A stretch of DNA of 22,834 nt. It comes from a bacterium (GTDB lineage: Bacteria; Latescibacterota; Latescibacteria; Latescibacterales; Latescibacteraceae). The position numbers and the translations under genes were made by a program. This document shows, in pieces, positions 21,292-22,834 of the stretch (positions are counted from its first letter, which is position 1; each line of letters opens with the position of its first letter). The stretch is taken from positions 1 to 22,834 of the forward strand of contig JAJFUH010000205.1 of assembly GCA_021372535.1 (NCBI GenBank), given 5' to 3'. The notes beneath the pieces were generated by a model. That model saw only the letters and a list, made by a program, of their open reading frames with translations. It did no database searches and was not told the origin of the DNA.

Positions 21292-21346
21292 CCTCACTCC
21301 CCAATCCCCCTCTACCATTCATGGGGGAGGAGATCAAGAGGTGAGG
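21292..21346. repeat. Palindromic C-rich/G-rich repeat (REP-like)
   Basis: CCTCAC (21292-21297) pairs with GTGAGG (21341-21346), and TCCCCC (21305-21310) with GGGGGA (21323-21328). Similar intergenic palindromes are common in many bacteria as dispersed repeats. It lies between two minus-strand genes. Confidence 0.55.
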
Positions 21347-21394
21347 GAACGACACCTTTCTTGTGTGTAGAAAAAGGTTGTTATAAATCTGGGT

Positions 21395-21437
21395 CAGGAG
21401 GGCAAATGAAAAAAAAAACTTTTTCACCGACCTCCTG
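21395..21437. other. Inverted repeat flanking an A-run (hairpin)
   Basis: CAGGAGG (21395-21401) and CCTCCTG (21431-21437) can pair around a run of ten As (21410-21419) and a short T-run. It lies 72 bp after the end of the Gfo/Idh-type gene and could be an mRNA 3' structure. No T-run follows the stem, so I do not call it a terminator. Confidence 0.35.
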
Positions 21438-21508
21438 AAGGGAATGTTTTGAGCGATGCAGGAGAATAATCACGATAAAACCGAAGCAGGAATACTTTGA
21501 ACTATTCC

Positions 21509-22678
21509 CTACATTGGCTGAATAACGCCCTTTTCCTTTCCGAAGAGTTTGATATAGGGCTCTATATATTCCTTCGATTTTGCATCACGGTACGGGGACC
21601 CGATAGCCCAGTCTTCCGGCAGTGCATCGAGCGATACCATCCCGCCCTGCATTTCCAGGTAAGAGCGGAATGCCGCAATGAACATGGCGGTCTTTTCAAG
21701 TATCTCATCATATGACTGGTACATATTCCCCGTTTCAAACATCCACTGGATGCGGTGAAGCATGGGCAGCCATTCGAATTCACTACGCGCCCATTCATCT
21801 ACCCAGTAGTTGATATAAGTCTGGTTTCCCGGTTGCAATATGATCGCACAGTTATTCCCGCCTATTCCCGGCATCTGTCCTTCATTTATCTTGCCGATAA
21901 ACGGTCCTTTGCCACGATCCTTATATAGCACATAGGTTATACCGCTTTTTTCCGGATCATGCGGATTTACGCCGGTGCGCCAGTCTTTTGTCTTGAACGC
22001 TACCGAGTGGATACCTCCCCCGACAGCCGCGTATGCAAACCACAAACCATGAATACCATGCGAATAGTAATCCGCGCTGGAATTCCACGCCTCATAGCCG
22101 GTGATCTCCCCGGGTTTCACTCTATTTCTGACTATATGGACTTCCTTCAGGTGTTCCCAGTCCGATCCGGTCATGAGCGGCGCTCCGCCTTTCTTCGCAC
22201 GGTTCACCATGTCACGGGCTTTCAGCATCGAATCTGCCTGCGGACACCTTATAACCGTGGGTATTCCCGCTTCCAGATATGGCTGTGCAAGCTTGTAATC
22301 ATAAGCTGTCGCAAAGAAGTCATCAACAAACATCGCGTGCACCTTGCCCACCATGTCGTCAAAACTCTTTACGATTTCGACACCAAATCTGTTGCGGAAT
22401 CCCTCAGCAAACTTCGGATCGGCTGACCATACCCTGGTAAAAATCATACCGGTTCGCCTGACTTCTCCTTCCGGCGGATTGAGGAATTTGCCCCATATAC
22501 CGTTCGATTGACCGCCTGCACCGACGATGAGCCCGACTTCGAGCAGTTCCCTTGAAGCGGGTGACTTACGCTTGAAAAGAACCTCTGCATCTGATAATGG
22601 AGCAGAGCTTGCAAGGATCATCGAGGATCCGATTTTCAGGAATCTGCGTCTCGACGCATTTTTTATGTTCTCTGGCAT
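21509..22678 (-). CDS. Gfo/Idh-type oxidoreductase-like protein with Tat signal
   Basis: 389 residues. RRRFLKIGSSMILASSAPLS (residues 10-29) is a Tat-type signal, so the protein is exported folded. The next segment EVGLIVGAGGQSNGIWGKFL is a dinucleotide-binding motif with GxGGxS. Later parts such as RVWSADPKFAEGFRNRFGV, SFDDMVGKVHAMFVDDF, PTVIRCPQADSMLKARDMVN and VGGGIHSVAF resemble the Gfo/Idh/MocA fold, with the second half forming the beta-sheet domain. The usual EKP lysine motif is not present in standard form (here IPTVIRCP), so the activity is uncertain. GGGAGAG lies just before the ATG. It is likely a periplasmic sugar-related enzyme; the substrate is unknown. Confidence 0.7.
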   Translation of the reverse strand: MPENIKNASRRRFLKIGSSMILASSAPLSDAEVLFKRKSPASRELLEVGLIVGAGGQSNGIWGKFLNPPEGEVRRTGMIFTRVWSADPKFAEGFRNRFGVEIVKSFDDMVGKVHAMFVDDFFATAYDYKLAQPYLEAGIPTVIRCPQADSMLKARDMVNRAKKGGAPLMTGSDWEHLKEVHIVRNRVKPGEITGYEAWNSSADYYSHGIHGLWFAYAAVGGGIHSVAFKTKDWRTGVNPHDPEKSGITYVLYKDRGKGPFIGKINEGQMPGIGGNNCAIILQPGNQTYINYWVDEWARSEFEWLPMLHRIQWMFETGNMYQSYDEILEKTAMFIAAFRSYLEMQGGMVSLDALPEDWAIGSPYRDAKSKEYIEPYIKLFGKEKGVIQPM

Positions 22679-22735
22679 GATGTCTCTCCCTTTCTGCGGA
22701 AGAATCCATTATCCGGTGATCTACCATTTTTTGAT

Positions 22736-22834
22736 TACTGCTCCGGCGAATAAATAATGATACTGATATTTGGAATAGATGCCGAAACAAGTTCGGCATG
22801 ACACAATCTTATGTCACTGTTTAACCACCGAAGC
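22736..22834. mobile_element. MITE-like element, copy B (right end cut by window)
   Basis: TGCTCCGGCGAATAAATA (22739-22756) is identical to copy A at 14825-14842, and the interior aligns through GATGCCGAAACAAGTTCGGCATGA. The end (CACTGTTTAACCACCGAAGC) matches the right part of copy A (CACTGCTTATTCACCGGAGC) with several changes. The central palindrome ATGCCGAA-ACAAG-TTCGGCAT (22779-22799) is perfect here. TA precedes the left end. Confidence 0.65.

Overview
The window is about 22.8 kb from a Gram-negative bacterium with mid-range base composition. Evidence for an outer envelope includes Sec and Tat signal peptides, a putative outer-membrane beta-barrel protein and type IV pilus minor pilins. 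The gene mix (beta-helix carbohydrate-active protein, Tat-exported oxidoreductases, a PVM-like microcompartment locus) fits an uncultured FCB/PVM-type lineage. Latescibacterota is my best guess, from recollection that such microcompartments occur there, but the sequence alone does not prove it.

Left flank (1-4428): the N-terminal part of a membrane protein cut by the window edge, ssb with its own TTGACT-17-TATTCT promoter, a secreted right-handed beta-helix protein, a putative outer-membrane barrel protein and a DUF3047 protein.

Core (about 4660-14822): a bacterial microcompartment (BMC) locus, all on the plus strand. In order: pduL, two BMC-H, BMC-P, pduS-like flavin/Fe-S oxidoreductase, pduT-like BMC-T, BMC-P, an RpiB-like protein, BMC-P, a divergent acetate kinase, a class II (fuculose/rhamnulose-phosphate type) aldolase, a hicB-hicA pair, a third BMC-H, and a PduP-type CoA-acylating aldehyde dehydrogenase. 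An intrinsic terminator closes it. The enzymes suggest this route: deoxysugar phosphate to DHAP plus lactaldehyde (aldolase), lactaldehyde to lactyl-CoA (ALDH), lactyl-CoA to lactyl-phosphate (PduL), lactyl-phosphate to lactate plus ATP (kinase). No diol dehydratase, cobalamin gene or alcohol dehydrogenase is present. The PduS/PduT pair is therefore a candidate for carrying electrons out across the shell, which is the most interesting idea in the window. Four proteins carry amphipathic helices at a terminus that look like encapsulation peptides.

Right flank (14823-22834): a 99-bp MITE-like element (a second copy reaches the right window edge), a complete transcription unit for a 41-residue very basic protein too short for ordinary gene finders, a PfkB sugar kinase on the minus strand, a fimT-pilV-pilW-pilX minor pilin operon with an unusually long PilX, a bidirectional terminator, and two minus-strand Tat-signal oxidoreductase-like genes (an aldo/keto reductase-like lipoprotein with a degenerate active site, and a Gfo/Idh-type protein).

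No rRNA, tRNA or CRISPR array was seen.
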